Below, piece by piece: positions 1 to 7,511 of a DNA stretch of 9,408 nt. How positions within the stretch are numbered: position 1 is the first letter of the stretch; each line of letters begins with the position of its first letter. Under the pieces are notes generated by a model. It worked only from the letters and a program-made list of their open reading frames with translations, was not told where the DNA came from and made no database searches. The position numbers and the translations under genes were made by a program. The stretch is from Deltaproteobacteria bacterium CG_4_8_14_3_um_filter_43_13. GTDB taxonomy: Bacteria; Desulfobacterota; UBA8473. Where the stretch lies: assembly GCA_002782605.1 (NCBI GenBank), contig PFIF01000033.1, positions 1-9,408 on the forward strand, given 5' to 3'.

Positions 1-2282
1 CTAACGATATTTGCCACCCTGAAGTCTGGCAGTCCAGATTGGCGTGTCCCCAGGAAATCGCCTGGCCCTCTGATAGCCAGGTCCTCCTCAGATATCTTAA
101 ACCCATCAGCAGTGCTCTCCATTATTCTGAGCCTCCTTCTGGCATCGTCTGATTTGCTGTACTGGGCAAGGAGAAGACATAGGGAGGGGAACTCACCTCT
201 ACCGATCCTCCCCCGCAATTGATGGAGCTGAGACAACCCAAACCTTTCAGCATGCTCTATCAGCATAACTGATGCATTGGGCATATCAATCCCCACTTCA
301 ATCACGGTTGTTGAGACTAAGATATCTATTGTTTTTTCCTTAAACGCCAACATAACATTCTCTTTTTCCTCGTAGGTCATCCTCCCATGGAGCAGACCAA
401 TCTTACGCTTTGGGAAAACGTCTCTCTGAAAGTGCTCGGCCATCTGGGTTGCATCTTTCAAATCCAGCTTTTCAGATTCTTCCACCAATGGATAGACTAT
501 ATATGCCTGTCTACCCTTTTCTGTCTCCTTACGTACAATTTCGTACACCTTTTCTCGATCTCTTTCATGGTACAACTTTGTAATTACAGGTCTCCTGCCC
601 GGGGGCATTTCATCAAGTATTGAAACATCCAGATCCCCGTATACAGTCAATGCCAGTGTCCTTGGGATTGGCGTTGCAGTCATTACCAATATATCCGGAT
701 TATACCCCTTTCGCTTCAACATCGCCCTCTGTATTACCCCAAACCTGTGCTGTTCATCAATAACTCCAAGCCCCAACTTATTAAACTCAACGGTTTCCTG
801 TATAACAGCATGAGTACCTATAGTAATATCGATACTGCCATCTTTAATGGCATTAAGAACCTTGTCTTTCTGTGTTTTTTTTATACTACTGGTAAGCAGA
901 ATTGCTTTTACACCAAATTCTTTGGTCAGATGTTGAATATTAGAGAAGTGCTGTTCAGCCAAAATCTCGGTGGGGGCCATAATACTGACCTGATAACCAT
1001 TCTCCACGGCTATTAAGGAGGAGAGCAACGCCACAATAGTCTTGCCACTTCCCACATCCCCCTGAATGAGTCTGTTCATTGGATAAGGACATCTCATATC
1101 CTCTTCAATCTCAGCAACCACCCTTTTTTGTGCATTCGTCAGGCTAAACGGTAAAGACTTTATCAGCCTATCTCTATTCTCTCCGGTAATATCAAAGGCA
1201 ATCCCTTTCTCAGCTGTAACCCCCTTCTTCTTGAGGGCCAATCCTAATTCTAGAAAGAAAAACTCATCAAAGATGATGGTTCTGTAGGCAGGTGACCTGC
1301 CAGATACGATATCTGAAAGGTTACGGTCATGCTCTGGAAAGTGCATCTCCCTTATAGCTTCGGAAAGCTCGATTAAGTTCTGTCGGAGACATATATATGA
1401 AGGTATAGCACTCTGGATAGAATCCGAATACATATCCACGATATTTTTCATTATCTTCCTTAGCGTTTTTTGGTACAGTCCTTCAGTCTCAGAGTAGACA
1501 GGTACAATGCGATTGAAATTGAGAGAATCACTTGTATCTCTAACGACCTCAATATCCGGATGGTGAACCTCTTTTTGAAAGCGATAAACCTTTATCTCCC
1601 CAGACAGGATCACCTTTTGCCCTTTTTCAAACATCTTTTTAAAGTGACTATGACTATAGACAAACCACTTGGCTGTGATAGTACCACTCTCATCTTCCAC
1701 AATCATCTCAAAGCCTCCCCTTCGATTCTTTTTGTAAGAGGTGGCTCCCAAGGCTATTATCTCCCCCATGACTGTTTCGGTTTTTCCAACCTCAAGTTTT
1801 GATATTGACTTTATACTCCTTCTATCTTCATACTTTCTGGGAAGAAAATAAAGGGCATCTTCAACGGTTTCAATTCCCTTCTTTTTCAAGACACTTGCCA
1901 ATTTAGGACCAACACCCTTCATAAATTGAATAGGCGTGGACAGCTCTTTCCTCTTCTTTAAGAACTCAATCGTTGGGACTTCTTTTTCTAATGACGGCGG
2001 GCACTGGTTATCATCTTTTATCCGTTCAAGCACCCTCAGAGAATCCATAACCCTGGTCTTCTTTGAAGAGACATCCAAGGAATCAAAACCTGTAAAGTTT
2101 CTTGCCAACCACTGAATAAAGCCGACCTTCTCTGAGTCTAAAGGCAGAGACAGAGCCTGCCTGGCCAGATTCATAACGTGGATTTCCAAACCCTTAACAA
2201 TCTCAAGATTGGCAAAGGAGTTCTTTGAAACATAGTCCAGTGGTTTATGTAAGGCTGCAATAATATCCCCAAGTTCTTTCAT
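1..2282 (-). CDS. recG: ATP-dependent DNA helicase RecG (3' end missing)
   Basis: RecG is a cytoplasmic superfamily 2 helicase that remodels stalled replication forks and recombination intermediates. The reading frame is open from the ATG at 2282 to the window edge (760 full codons), and an in-frame stop lies just upstream of the ATG. Residues 1 to about 115 form an N-terminal extension absent from E. coli RecG. A GVGPK motif at 123-127 begins the wedge/OB region. Walker A GDVGSGKT is at 408-415 and the DEQH Walker B box at 509-512. A late VSTTVIEVGIDMP helicase motif and the QLRGRIGR motif VI (688-695) follow. The last residues seen (RGPGDFLGTRQSG) are the conserved RecG C-terminal box, so roughly 55-65 residues lie beyond the left edge. 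The ribosome binding site is weak. The gene is transcribed divergently from purM. The family call is certain; the function of the N-terminal extension is not visible. Confidence 0.97.
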   Translation of the reverse strand, partial: MKELGDIIAALHKPLDYVSKNSFANLEIVKGLEIHVMNLARQALSLPLDSEKVGFIQWLARNFTGFDSLDVSSKKTRVMDSLRVLERIKDDNQCPPSLEKEVPTIEFLKKRKELSTPIQFMKGVGPKLASVLKKKGIETVEDALYFLPRKYEDRRSIKSISKLEVGKTETVMGEIIALGATSYKKNRRGGFEMIVEDESGTITAKWFVYSHSHFKKMFEKGQKVILSGEIKVYRFQKEVHHPDIEVVRDTSDSLNFNRIVPVYSETEGLYQKTLRKIMKNIVDMYSDSIQSAIPSYICLRQNLIELSEAIREMHFPEHDRNLSDIVSGRSPAYRTIIFDEFFFLELGLALKKKGVTAEKGIAFDITGENRDRLIKSLPFSLTNAQKRVVAEIEEDMRCPYPMNRLIQGDVGSGKTIVALLSSLIAVENGYQVSIMAPTEILAEQHFSNIQHLTKEFGVKAILLTSSIKKTQKDKVLNAIKDGSIDITIGTHAVIQETVEFNKLGLGVIDEQHRFGVIQRAMLKRKGYNPDILVMTATPIPRTLALTVYGDLDVSILDEMPPGRRPVITKLYHERDREKVYEIVRKETEKGRQAYIVYPLVEESEKLDLKDATQMAEHFQRDVFPKRKIGLLHGRMTYEEKENVMLAFKEKTIDILVSTTVIEVGIDMPNASVMLIEHAERFGLSQLHQLRGRIGRGEFPSLCLLLAQYSKSDDARRRLRIMESTADGFKISEEDLAIRGPGDFLGTRQSGLPDFRVANIV

Positions 2283-2381
2283 AGTAAGTTTCTGTTTTTA
2301 ATTTAGTTTTAATTTCAACTCGTTACACATAAATCCAGTTTGCTTCTATCAAAATATTCTAGTCTTGACAAGAAAAAAGGT

Positions 2382-2410
2382 TTGACATCTCAAGAGGTAC
2401 AGGCTAATAT
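2382..2410 (+). promoter_or_regulatory. Predicted sigma70-type promoter for purM
   Basis: A perfect -35 hexamer TTGACA (2382-2387) is followed after exactly 17 bases by TAATAT (2405-2410), which matches the -10 consensus at four of six positions. Transcription would start near 2416-2418 and leave a leader of about 150 bases before purM. A second TTGACA at 2365-2370, 17 bases upstream, has no good -10 partner. Confidence 0.6.
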
Positions 2411-2471
2411 TTAGAGGCTGTAAATTTACATAACATATATTTAATCATGATAATTATGGAGACAATGACTG

Positions 2472-2502
2472 GTCGGGTAATCTTACCCGGCTTTTGTTCT
2501 TT
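2472..2502 (+). promoter_or_regulatory. Hairpin with T-rich tail in the purM leader (possible attenuator or operator)
   Basis: The arms CGGGTAA and TTACCCG (2474-2487) form a GC-rich dyad, extended outward by a G-C and a G-T pair (2472-2491). It is followed by a run rich in T (2492-2502). On the RNA this resembles an intrinsic terminator inside the 5' leader of purM, roughly 70 bases before the start codon, so it could act as an attenuator. A perfect TATAAT at 2503-2508 lies immediately downstream, so the dyad could instead be an operator covering the -35 zone of a second promoter, though no good -35 hexamer is visible there. I could not match the leader to a known riboswitch class. Confidence 0.45.
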
Positions 2503-2569
2503 TATAATCGTCGGATAAGAAATCTTCCTGTGTTGAGGGATTCCCATAGAATCTGAAAAGGAGTGGAAA

Positions 2570-3613
2570 TTGGGTGAGAAAAACACGTACAAAAACGCGG
2601 GTGTGGATATTGACGCAGGTAATGAATTTGTAAAAAAGATAACCCCCCTGGTCAAATCCACATTTAGACCTGAAGTTATGACAGAAATCGGTGGGTTTGG
2701 TGGTCTATTTTCATTAAATACAAGAAAGTACAAAAAGCCAATTCTCGTATCCTCTACCGATGGAGTCGGAACCAAGTTAAAAATTGCATTTATGATGGAT
2801 AAGCACGATACTGTTGGGATCGATTTGGTGGCCATGTGTGTGAATGACATAATAACCTTGGGTGCCGAACCCCTTTTCTTCCTGGATTATATATCTACAA
2901 GCAAATTGGTGCTAAATAGAGCTGAAGAGATCATTAAGGGGGTTGCCGATGGATGCAAAGAGGCTAACTGCTCCTTGATAGGTGGAGAAACTGCCGAGAT
3001 ACCATCTTTTTACAAGGATGAAGAATATGATTTAGTCGGTTTTGCATTAGGGGTTGTTGATAATGATAAGATTATCGATGGCTCTGCTATAACCGTGGGG
3101 GATAAACTGATAGGGATCGCCTCCAGTGGTTTACACAGCAATGGATACTCTCTGGTCAGGAAGATACTATTTGACGATCTTGACCTGGATATAAATGCTA
3201 AAGTAGAAGGTATCCAAAGCCCGCTCGGTGAAGAACTGCTTAAACCTACAAAGATATATGCAAAGGCTGTTCTGAACCTCATAAGGGATTTCAACATCCA
3301 GGGGATATCCCATATTACTGGGGGAGGACTGTTAGAAAATATACCACGGATACTGCCCCAAAGCTGTCAAGCACTGATATATAAAGATTCGTGGGAGATT
3401 CCTCACATATTCAGGTTTATCAAAGAGAAGGGTAACGTTGACGAATACGAGATGTTCAGAACCTTCAATAATGGTATAGGAATGGTGATAGTCGTATCCC
3501 CCCCTGATGTCGATGAAATTCTTCTAAGACTAAAAGGTTTAAAAGAAGAAGCATATATTATCGGTGAGATCACCAGGAGAGAACAAGAAGAACAATCTAT
3601 TAAATTTCTTTGA
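2570..3613 (+). CDS. purM: Phosphoribosylformylglycinamidine cyclo-ligase (AIR synthetase)
   Basis: PurM catalyses the ATP-dependent ring closure of formylglycinamidine ribonucleotide to aminoimidazole ribonucleotide, the fifth step of de novo purine synthesis, in the cytoplasm. The 347-residue product is full length for the family. Visible family blocks are EIGGFGGLF (39-47), the nucleotide-binding STDGVGTKL (62-70), GIDLVAMCVNDI (83-94), SLIGGETAEIP (135-145), SSGLHSNGYSLVRK (185-198) and HITGGGLLENIPR (248-260). The start is TTG at 2570: a strong AAAGGAG ribosome binding site sits six bases upstream, an in-frame stop lies at 2534-2536, and no ATG competes. The rare start codon may lower translation. 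The stop codon overlaps the most likely start of the next gene (TGATG), suggesting translational coupling. A promoter and hairpin upstream suggest regulated transcription. Confidence 0.97.
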   Translation: MGEKNTYKNAGVDIDAGNEFVKKITPLVKSTFRPEVMTEIGGFGGLFSLNTRKYKKPILVSSTDGVGTKLKIAFMMDKHDTVGIDLVAMCVNDIITLGAEPLFFLDYISTSKLVLNRAEEIIKGVADGCKEANCSLIGGETAEIPSFYKDEEYDLVGFALGVVDNDKIIDGSAITVGDKLIGIASSGLHSNGYSLVRKILFDDLDLDINAKVEGIQSPLGEELLKPTKIYAKAVLNLIRDFNIQGISHITGGGLLENIPRILPQSCQALIYKDSWEIPHIFRFIKEKGNVDEYEMFRTFNNGIGMVIVVSPPDVDEILLRLKGLKEEAYIIGEITRREQEEQSIKFL

Positions 3614-4068
3614 TGGAAGAAGCCCTTGGTAGAGATATGATTGTTGTCAGCGCCTGCCTGGTAGGAATCAACTGCAGGTATGATAGTTCTAGTAAGACCA
3701 GACCTGAGCTTCTTGATCTTTTGGAGAAAAAAATGGCTGTGCCTATCTGCCCCGAACAGCTGGGTGGGCTTCCCACGCCTAGAACCCCTGCTAAAATCCA
3801 AAGTGGGGACGGATTCGATGTCTTGAGGTCCGGAGCCAGGGTTATAGATATAAAGGGCAGAGATGTAACCCCACAGTTTATAAAAGGTGCTATTGAAGCC
3901 TTCAATATTGCCATGTTGGTAGGGGCTGATAAAGCAATCTTAAAGGATAAGAGCCCTTCATGTGGCGTTAATTACATCTGGGATGATGATGGTTTAAAAG
4001 AAGGAAAAGGGGTACTAACGGCACTTCTAATTGACAATGGAATCAAGGTAAGTTCTGGGGATCTGTAG
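3613..4068 (+). CDS. DUF523 family protein (TudS-like, probable iron-sulfur protein)
   Basis: The 151-residue product matches DUF523 along its length. It has VSACLVGINCRYD (12-24), the ICPEQLGGLPTPRTPAKI block (45-62) and KDKSPSCG (111-118). Its four cysteines, C15, C21, C46 and C117, all lie in conserved blocks. A DUF523 member, TudS, is a [4Fe-4S]-dependent desulfidase of thiouracil that uses three cysteines to hold the cluster; many other members are uncharacterised, so thiouracil desulfuration is only a possibility here. The start is uncertain. ATG 3613 overlaps the purM stop by one base, whereas ATG 3637 would give MIVVSACLVG, closer to the usual N-terminus of the family. A TTG at 3610 is also in frame. 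Lying between purM and rpmB, it is probably co-transcribed with both. Confidence 0.9.
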   Translation: MEEALGRDMIVVSACLVGINCRYDSSSKTRPELLDLLEKKMAVPICPEQLGGLPTPRTPAKIQSGDGFDVLRSGARVIDIKGRDVTPQFIKGAIEAFNIAMLVGADKAILKDKSPSCGVNYIWDDDGLKEGKGVLTALLIDNGIKVSSGDL

Positions 4069-4114
4069 AAATTCCTGGATGTTTAATTAGTTCAATAGAG
4101 TTGTGAGGTCTAGA

Positions 4115-4303
4115 ATGGCAAGAGTGTGTGAGATATGCGGAAAGGGTCCATCAGTTGGTAATAATGTCAGCCATGCCAATAATAAAACCAAAAGGAGATG
4201 GTACCCAAATATTCAAAAGGTAAAGGCAGTTAGAAACGGGGCGGTAAAAAGGATTAATGTCTGTACCCGTTGCATAAGGTCTGGATTTGTCACCAATGTC
4301 TAA
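4115..4303 (+). CDS. rpmB: 50S ribosomal protein bL28, zinc-ribbon form
   Basis: The 62-residue product is bL28, a late-assembling protein of the large ribosomal subunit. It begins MARVCEICGKGP and contains the conserved NNVSHANNKTKRRWYPN segment (16-32). Two CxxC pairs, C5/C8 and C50/C53, identify the zinc-binding (C+) type. The ATG at 4115 is chosen because it gives the canonical N-terminus and has GAGG six bases upstream (4105-4108). An in-frame GTG at 4103 would add four residues but overlap that site. It follows the DUF523 gene by 46 bases, with no obvious terminator between them, and is likely in the purM transcript, although a private promoter inside the DUF523 gene cannot be excluded. 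Confidence 0.96.
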   Translation: MARVCEICGKGPSVGNNVSHANNKTKRRWYPNIQKVKAVRNGAVKRINVCTRCIRSGFVTNV

Positions 4304-4314
4304 TTATAGGCAAC

Positions 4315-4399
4315 GTCACTGGTCATTAGTCATCGGTCATTGGTTAAGTCTGGAAAATTGATCGCTTTTACCAGTGACAAATGACTATTGACAAATGAC
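4315..4399. repeat. Long imperfect inverted repeat of GTCATT-type units
   Basis: Two 29-base arms (4315-4343 and 4371-4399) are reverse complements at 23 of 29 positions, separated by a 27-base loop. Each arm is itself a run of short units of the form GTCATT plus one or two bases (for example GGTCATTAGTCAT in the left arm). The element sits almost centrally between the convergent stops of rpmB (11 bases before it) and rel (12 bases after it). A transcript from either side could fold into a long stem, so it may act as a bidirectional terminator or RNA-stabilising element, but it lacks a T run. Repeats of similar unit are familiar as dispersed intergenic elements in several bacterial genomes; copy number here is unknown. 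Confidence 0.8.
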
Positions 4400-4411
4400 A
4401 TTCACTATAGT

Positions 4412-6559
4412 TCATGTTCTCAGTCTTTCAACATTGATAACGCCTTTGATGTTTTGCATGGAATTAATTATATTCTGAAGGTGCTTTAGATCACTTACCT
4501 CAACCTCAAATATACTCACTGCCTTTTTCTCCTGAGTAGTATGTATCTGTGCATTTATAATATTGGCCTCAGATAAAGCAATAGAGGAGCTCATAGCAGC
4601 AAGCAGCCCCTTTTTATCTACACAGACAACCCTAATTCTAACCAGATGCATTGATTTATCTTCTATATCCCATTCCACATCTATCGTTCTCTCAGATACA
4701 CTATGAAGAATAGTGGGACAGTTAGAGAGGTGAACTGTAACCCCTCTGCCACGAGTAATATATCCGATTATATCATCACCGGGGAGCGGGTTGCAGCACT
4801 TTCCAAAACGCACCATTATATCCTCAACACCTCGTATCTTAACACCGCCGCCATCTTTCTTGCCTGCCTTCTTGGTAACCTTTTCTAATATTGCCTCCTC
4901 TGTAAACTCCGTATCTAATCTCTCTTGCGGTATTAGTCTATGTATTATTTGCTTGACTGAAAGCTTTCCATACCCCACCTCAGCCAGCAGGTCGTCCAGA
5001 TCATGGAGACCAAACTCCTCTGCTATTACCTTTAACTCACCCGTCTTTGTATGCTTTGAAAAGTTGAGTTTGTATTTTTTAAACTCCTTTTCACAGATTT
5101 CCAACCCCAGTGAAATACTCTGCTCGCGTTGATTGGTTTTCACCCAATGCCGAATCTTTGCCTTAGCCCTGGATGTCTTAACAATCTTTAACCAGTCAAT
5201 ACTGGGGTGTTGATTGGAGGAGGTTATTATCTCCAATGTGTCACCGTTTTTTAACTCGTATTTTAAGGGAACAATCTTGCCATTTACCTTGGCTCCGTTA
5301 CACTGATGCCCTACATCGGTATGAATGCTATAGGCAAAATCCAAAGGAGTAGCACCTCGGGGGAACTCCTTTACCTCCCCTTTCGGAGTAAAGACATATA
5401 CTTCCTCTGGAAAAAGATCAACCCTAACCGATTCTAAAAACTCTCCAGGATCTTTCATGTCCTGTTGCCATTCCAGAAGTCGTCTCAGCCAGGCAAACTC
5501 TCTGTCTGTCTTTTCCCCAATGTCCTTCCCCTCTTTATACTTCCAATGGGAGGCTATCCCTTCTTCTGCAATCCTATGCATCTCTGCTGTTCGTATTTGG
5601 ATTTCGACCCTCTCCCCGTGAGGCCCTATAACTGTAGTATGGAGGGATTGATACATATTGGCCTTCGGCATAGCTATATGGTCTTTGAATCGGCCAGGAA
5701 CAGGTTTCCACAGGGAATGAATAATTCCCAGGGCTTCATAGCATTCCTGAACGCTGTCAAGAATGATCCTGAAGGCAATAAGGTCATAAACCCGATCAAA
5801 CTCTATGTTTTGCTTCTTCATCTTCTGATATATACTATAGATATGCTTTAATCTCCCCTCCACATGGTCTTTAAGATTATATTCTGCCAATCTATTGGAA
5901 ATAATAGTTTTTACCTCATGTATATAGGCATTCCCCTCTTTCTTCCTTTCTACAACCTTCTTCATCAGGTCATAATACACTTCTGGTTCCAGAAACTGTA
6001 GGGAAAGATCCTCAAGCTCAGCCCTAACCCAGCCTATACCCAGCCTATTTGCCAATGGGGCATAAATATCCAGGGTTTCTTTAGCAATCTCTTTCTGCTT
6101 TTTTGGAGAATGGTACTCCAGTGTTCGCATATTATGAAGTCTATCGGCTAATTTTATAAGTATAACCCTTATATCTTTAGCCATTGCTATCAGCATCTTT
6201 CGAAAATTTTCAGCCTGCTGTTCTTCATGGGTTCCAAAGGTAATCTTACTGATCTTTGTGACTCCATCAACCAGGGGACTAATATCTCTACCAAATAACT
6301 TTCCAATCTCCTCTAAGGTTGCATAAGTATCTTCCACAGCATCATGTAACAGCCCGGTAGCAATAGTTGCAACGTCTAACTTGAGATCAGCAAGAATACC
6401 TGCTACTTCCAGCGGATGGATGAGATAAGGTTCACCTGAGAGCCGAACCTGTCCCTGATGAATCTTGGCAGAGAATACGTACGCCTTTTCAATCAAATCC
6501 ACATCTGTATCAGGATTATAAGCATGTATTTTGTCTATAATGTCATTTAATCTTATCAT
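4412..6559 (-). CDS. rel: Bifunctional (p)ppGpp synthetase/hydrolase (Rel/SpoT family)
   Basis: This enzyme makes (p)ppGpp from GTP or GDP plus ATP during starvation and degrades it otherwise. All 715 residues are present. The N-terminal HD hydrolase looks active: H48, H72-D73, E76-D77, D139 and N143 match catalytic and metal positions of characterised Rel enzymes. The synthetase domain follows (about 235-345), with D259 in YDLIAFR, the RFKD motif at 290-293 and E319 in VEIQIRT. RxKD, not ExDD, is typical of bifunctional Rel/SpoT enzymes. Next come a TGS domain (about 386-446), a conserved-cysteine domain with C588, C589, H610 and C614, and a C-terminal ACT domain (about 638-713). The ATG start has AGAAG close upstream. 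It runs convergent to rpmB; a terminator separates it from the upstream DUF4013 gene, so it probably has its own promoter (a weak TTGAAA-16-TATTTT is possible). The symbols relA or spoT are also used for this type. Confidence 0.97.
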   Translation of the reverse strand: MIRLNDIIDKIHAYNPDTDVDLIEKAYVFSAKIHQGQVRLSGEPYLIHPLEVAGILADLKLDVATIATGLLHDAVEDTYATLEEIGKLFGRDISPLVDGVTKISKITFGTHEEQQAENFRKMLIAMAKDIRVILIKLADRLHNMRTLEYHSPKKQKEIAKETLDIYAPLANRLGIGWVRAELEDLSLQFLEPEVYYDLMKKVVERKKEGNAYIHEVKTIISNRLAEYNLKDHVEGRLKHIYSIYQKMKKQNIEFDRVYDLIAFRIILDSVQECYEALGIIHSLWKPVPGRFKDHIAMPKANMYQSLHTTVIGPHGERVEIQIRTAEMHRIAEEGIASHWKYKEGKDIGEKTDREFAWLRRLLEWQQDMKDPGEFLESVRVDLFPEEVYVFTPKGEVKEFPRGATPLDFAYSIHTDVGHQCNGAKVNGKIVPLKYELKNGDTLEIITSSNQHPSIDWLKIVKTSRAKAKIRHWVKTNQREQSISLGLEICEKEFKKYKLNFSKHTKTGELKVIAEEFGLHDLDDLLAEVGYGKLSVKQIIHRLIPQERLDTEFTEEAILEKVTKKAGKKDGGGVKIRGVEDIMVRFGKCCNPLPGDDIIGYITRGRGVTVHLSNCPTILHSVSERTIDVEWDIEDKSMHLVRIRVVCVDKKGLLAAMSSSIALSEANIINAQIHTTQEKKAVSIFEVEVSDLKHLQNIINSMQNIKGVINVERLRT

Positions 6560-6575
6560 ATTCTTCTAAAAACTA

Positions 6576-6610
6576 AAAAAGCCAGGCATATTAAAAATAC
6601 CCAGCTTTTT
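6576..6610 (-). terminator. Rho-independent terminator after the DUF4013 gene
   Basis: Read on the minus strand, the 14-base arms AAAAAGCTGGGTAT and ATGCCTGGCTTTTT pair with only three G-T wobbles around a 7-base loop, and the 3' arm ends in a run of six T. It lies 25 bases past the DUF4013 stop and 17 bases before the rel start, so it should largely uncouple the two genes. The A-rich 5' arm also gives a T run on the other strand, but no plus-strand gene needs it. Confidence 0.75.
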
Positions 6611-6634
6611 ATCAGTTTCAAATGTTATATATCT

Positions 6635-7291
6635 TCATATTTCATCTTCTATCGTTTCCTCAGTTACATCTGCAACAGAGGCACATGTTTCCCCAAAGAG
6701 TATAGACAGGAACAGATACACATAAAACAGAGCTATCGGCAAGATAAGATATTTTACAATGGGAGCAAAAAGAAACAGAGCAACAAGTATTATCGCACCT
6801 ATGCCGACGAGATAAGAAACGATATAGCTATCCAATCTTTCTTTCACTTTATCCAAAATGAATCCAATTTTAAAGGCATCTCCAATCTGTTCTCCCCCTA
6901 ATACATAGCTGGCAATGGCCATGGGTAAAAAGAACGTAATCACCAATCCAACCGCAAAACCAATAATGAGTAAAAGGGCACCCAGAAAACTGGCAAGCCA
7001 CCCTTTGGTTATTAAGATTATACCTAAAACGGTGATAAAGGCTGGAATAAAACTATAACACAAGCAAATTACGGCAATGACCAATCCTTTAATAAACAGA
7101 TCACCCCAGTTTCTCCATTCTGGCATAGTAGCATCTTCCTTCTTCAAGGTGCTCTTAAATACCTGGTAGGCATAGCCAATCGAAAGAAAATTTATAATAG
7201 GGATTAAATTAAGCACCCCTCCTACAATAAGCTTTTGCAGCCACTGCTCATCATTAAATGGAAACTTTATAGCCTTTTCTATATTAGCCAT
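6635..7291 (-). CDS. DUF4013 family integral membrane protein
   Basis: The 218-residue product fits the DUF4013 pattern: a cytoplasm-like N-terminus with W17, then a hydrophobic segment containing GGVLNLIPIINFLSIGY (24-40), followed by the signature MPEWRNWGDLFIKGL (56-70). Further hydrophobic stretches at about 70-95, 102-130 and 158-200 suggest four or five membrane spans, and the tail is acidic (EETIEDEI). The function of this family is not established and I do not infer one. The start at 7291 is preferred because a full AGGAGG lies eight bases upstream; an in-frame start 30 bases further up would place that site inside the gene. A promoter at 7440-7468 and a terminator at 6576-6610 make it a probable single-gene transcript. 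Confidence 0.88.
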   Translation of the reverse strand: MANIEKAIKFPFNDEQWLQKLIVGGVLNLIPIINFLSIGYAYQVFKSTLKKEDATMPEWRNWGDLFIKGLVIAVICLCYSFIPAFITVLGIILITKGWLASFLGALLLIIGFAVGLVITFFLPMAIASYVLGGEQIGDAFKIGFILDKVKERLDSYIVSYLVGIGAIILVALFLFAPIVKYLILPIALFYVYLFLSILFGETCASVADVTEETIEDEI

Positions 7292-7398
7292 ACACAGAAC
7301 CTCCTTTTGGAAACGCACCACCTATAAAAATAAAAGTTTTGGGAAATTGTCCTTTTTTCGTTCGGGTATCTCAAAATCCTGATCATCTACAGATGATT

Positions 7399-7478
7399 AA
7401 GGGAAAAGGGAATTTTTAAAAGCTCTCAAAGACTGTACAATAAGACCATAATTGTTACCGTCTGTCAAGGGAAAAGGG
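7399..7478. repeat. 12-base direct repeat around the DUF4013 promoter
   Basis: AAGGGAAAAGGG (plus-strand sense) occurs at 7399-7410 and again at 7467-7478, 68 bases apart. The second copy touches the -35 box and the first lies in the leader, flanking the promoter. It could be a paired regulatory site or a chance purine-rich repeat; no regulator can be named. Confidence 0.4.
7440..7468 (-). promoter_or_regulatory. Predicted extended -10 promoter for the DUF4013 gene
   Basis: On the minus strand TTGACA (7463-7468) is followed by a 17-base spacer and TCTTAT (7440-7445), a four-of-six match to the -10 consensus preceded by TGG, an extended -10 element. It lies in the 220-base gap between the metallo-hydrolase stop and the DUF4013 start and would give a leader of about 140 bases. 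Confidence 0.6.
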
Positions 7479-7511
7479 GCTAATTCCTTTGGAAGTGGGT
7501 AGAGTTGCCTA

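Larger units (their letters stand above)
2283..2569. promoter_or_regulatory. Divergent recG/purM intergenic regulatory region
   Basis: This 287-base gap separates the start codons of recG and purM and contains no convincing gene. It is AT-rich and holds the purM promoter (2382-2410) and a hairpin with a T-rich tail (2472-2502). It also has two short dyads: TCTTG-A-CAAGA at 2363-2373, overlapping an upstream TTGACA, and GTAAATTTAC at 2420-2429, just after the predicted transcription start. No clear recG promoter could be picked on the minus strand. The short dyads could be operator sites, but I cannot assign a regulator. Confidence 0.6.

Noticed and set aside
2417..2569. Purine, ykkC-type (guanidine/ppGpp/PRPP) or other known riboswitch in the purM leader
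   Set aside because: A GACTGGTC string is reminiscent of ykkC, but the rest of the conserved core of either class is not visible.
2404..2850. 148-codon minus-strand open frame across the purM start
   Set aside because: It is antisense to an unmistakable purM, has no family resemblance and no ribosome binding site.
4103..4114. GTG start four codons upstream for bL28
   Set aside because: It overlaps the GAGG ribosome binding site, and the family begins MARVCEICGKGP.
4315..4399. CRISPR-like array
   Set aside because: The units are only about seven bases, adjacent without spacers and arranged as an inverted pair.
7292..7321. Ten-residue longer start for the DUF4013 protein
   Set aside because: It would bury the strong AGGAGG that lies eight bases before the ATG at 7291.
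7382..7397. Dyad ATCATC/GATGAT as a terminator
   Set aside because: It is short, has a four-base loop and no T run on either strand, and it lies inside the predicted DUF4013 leader.
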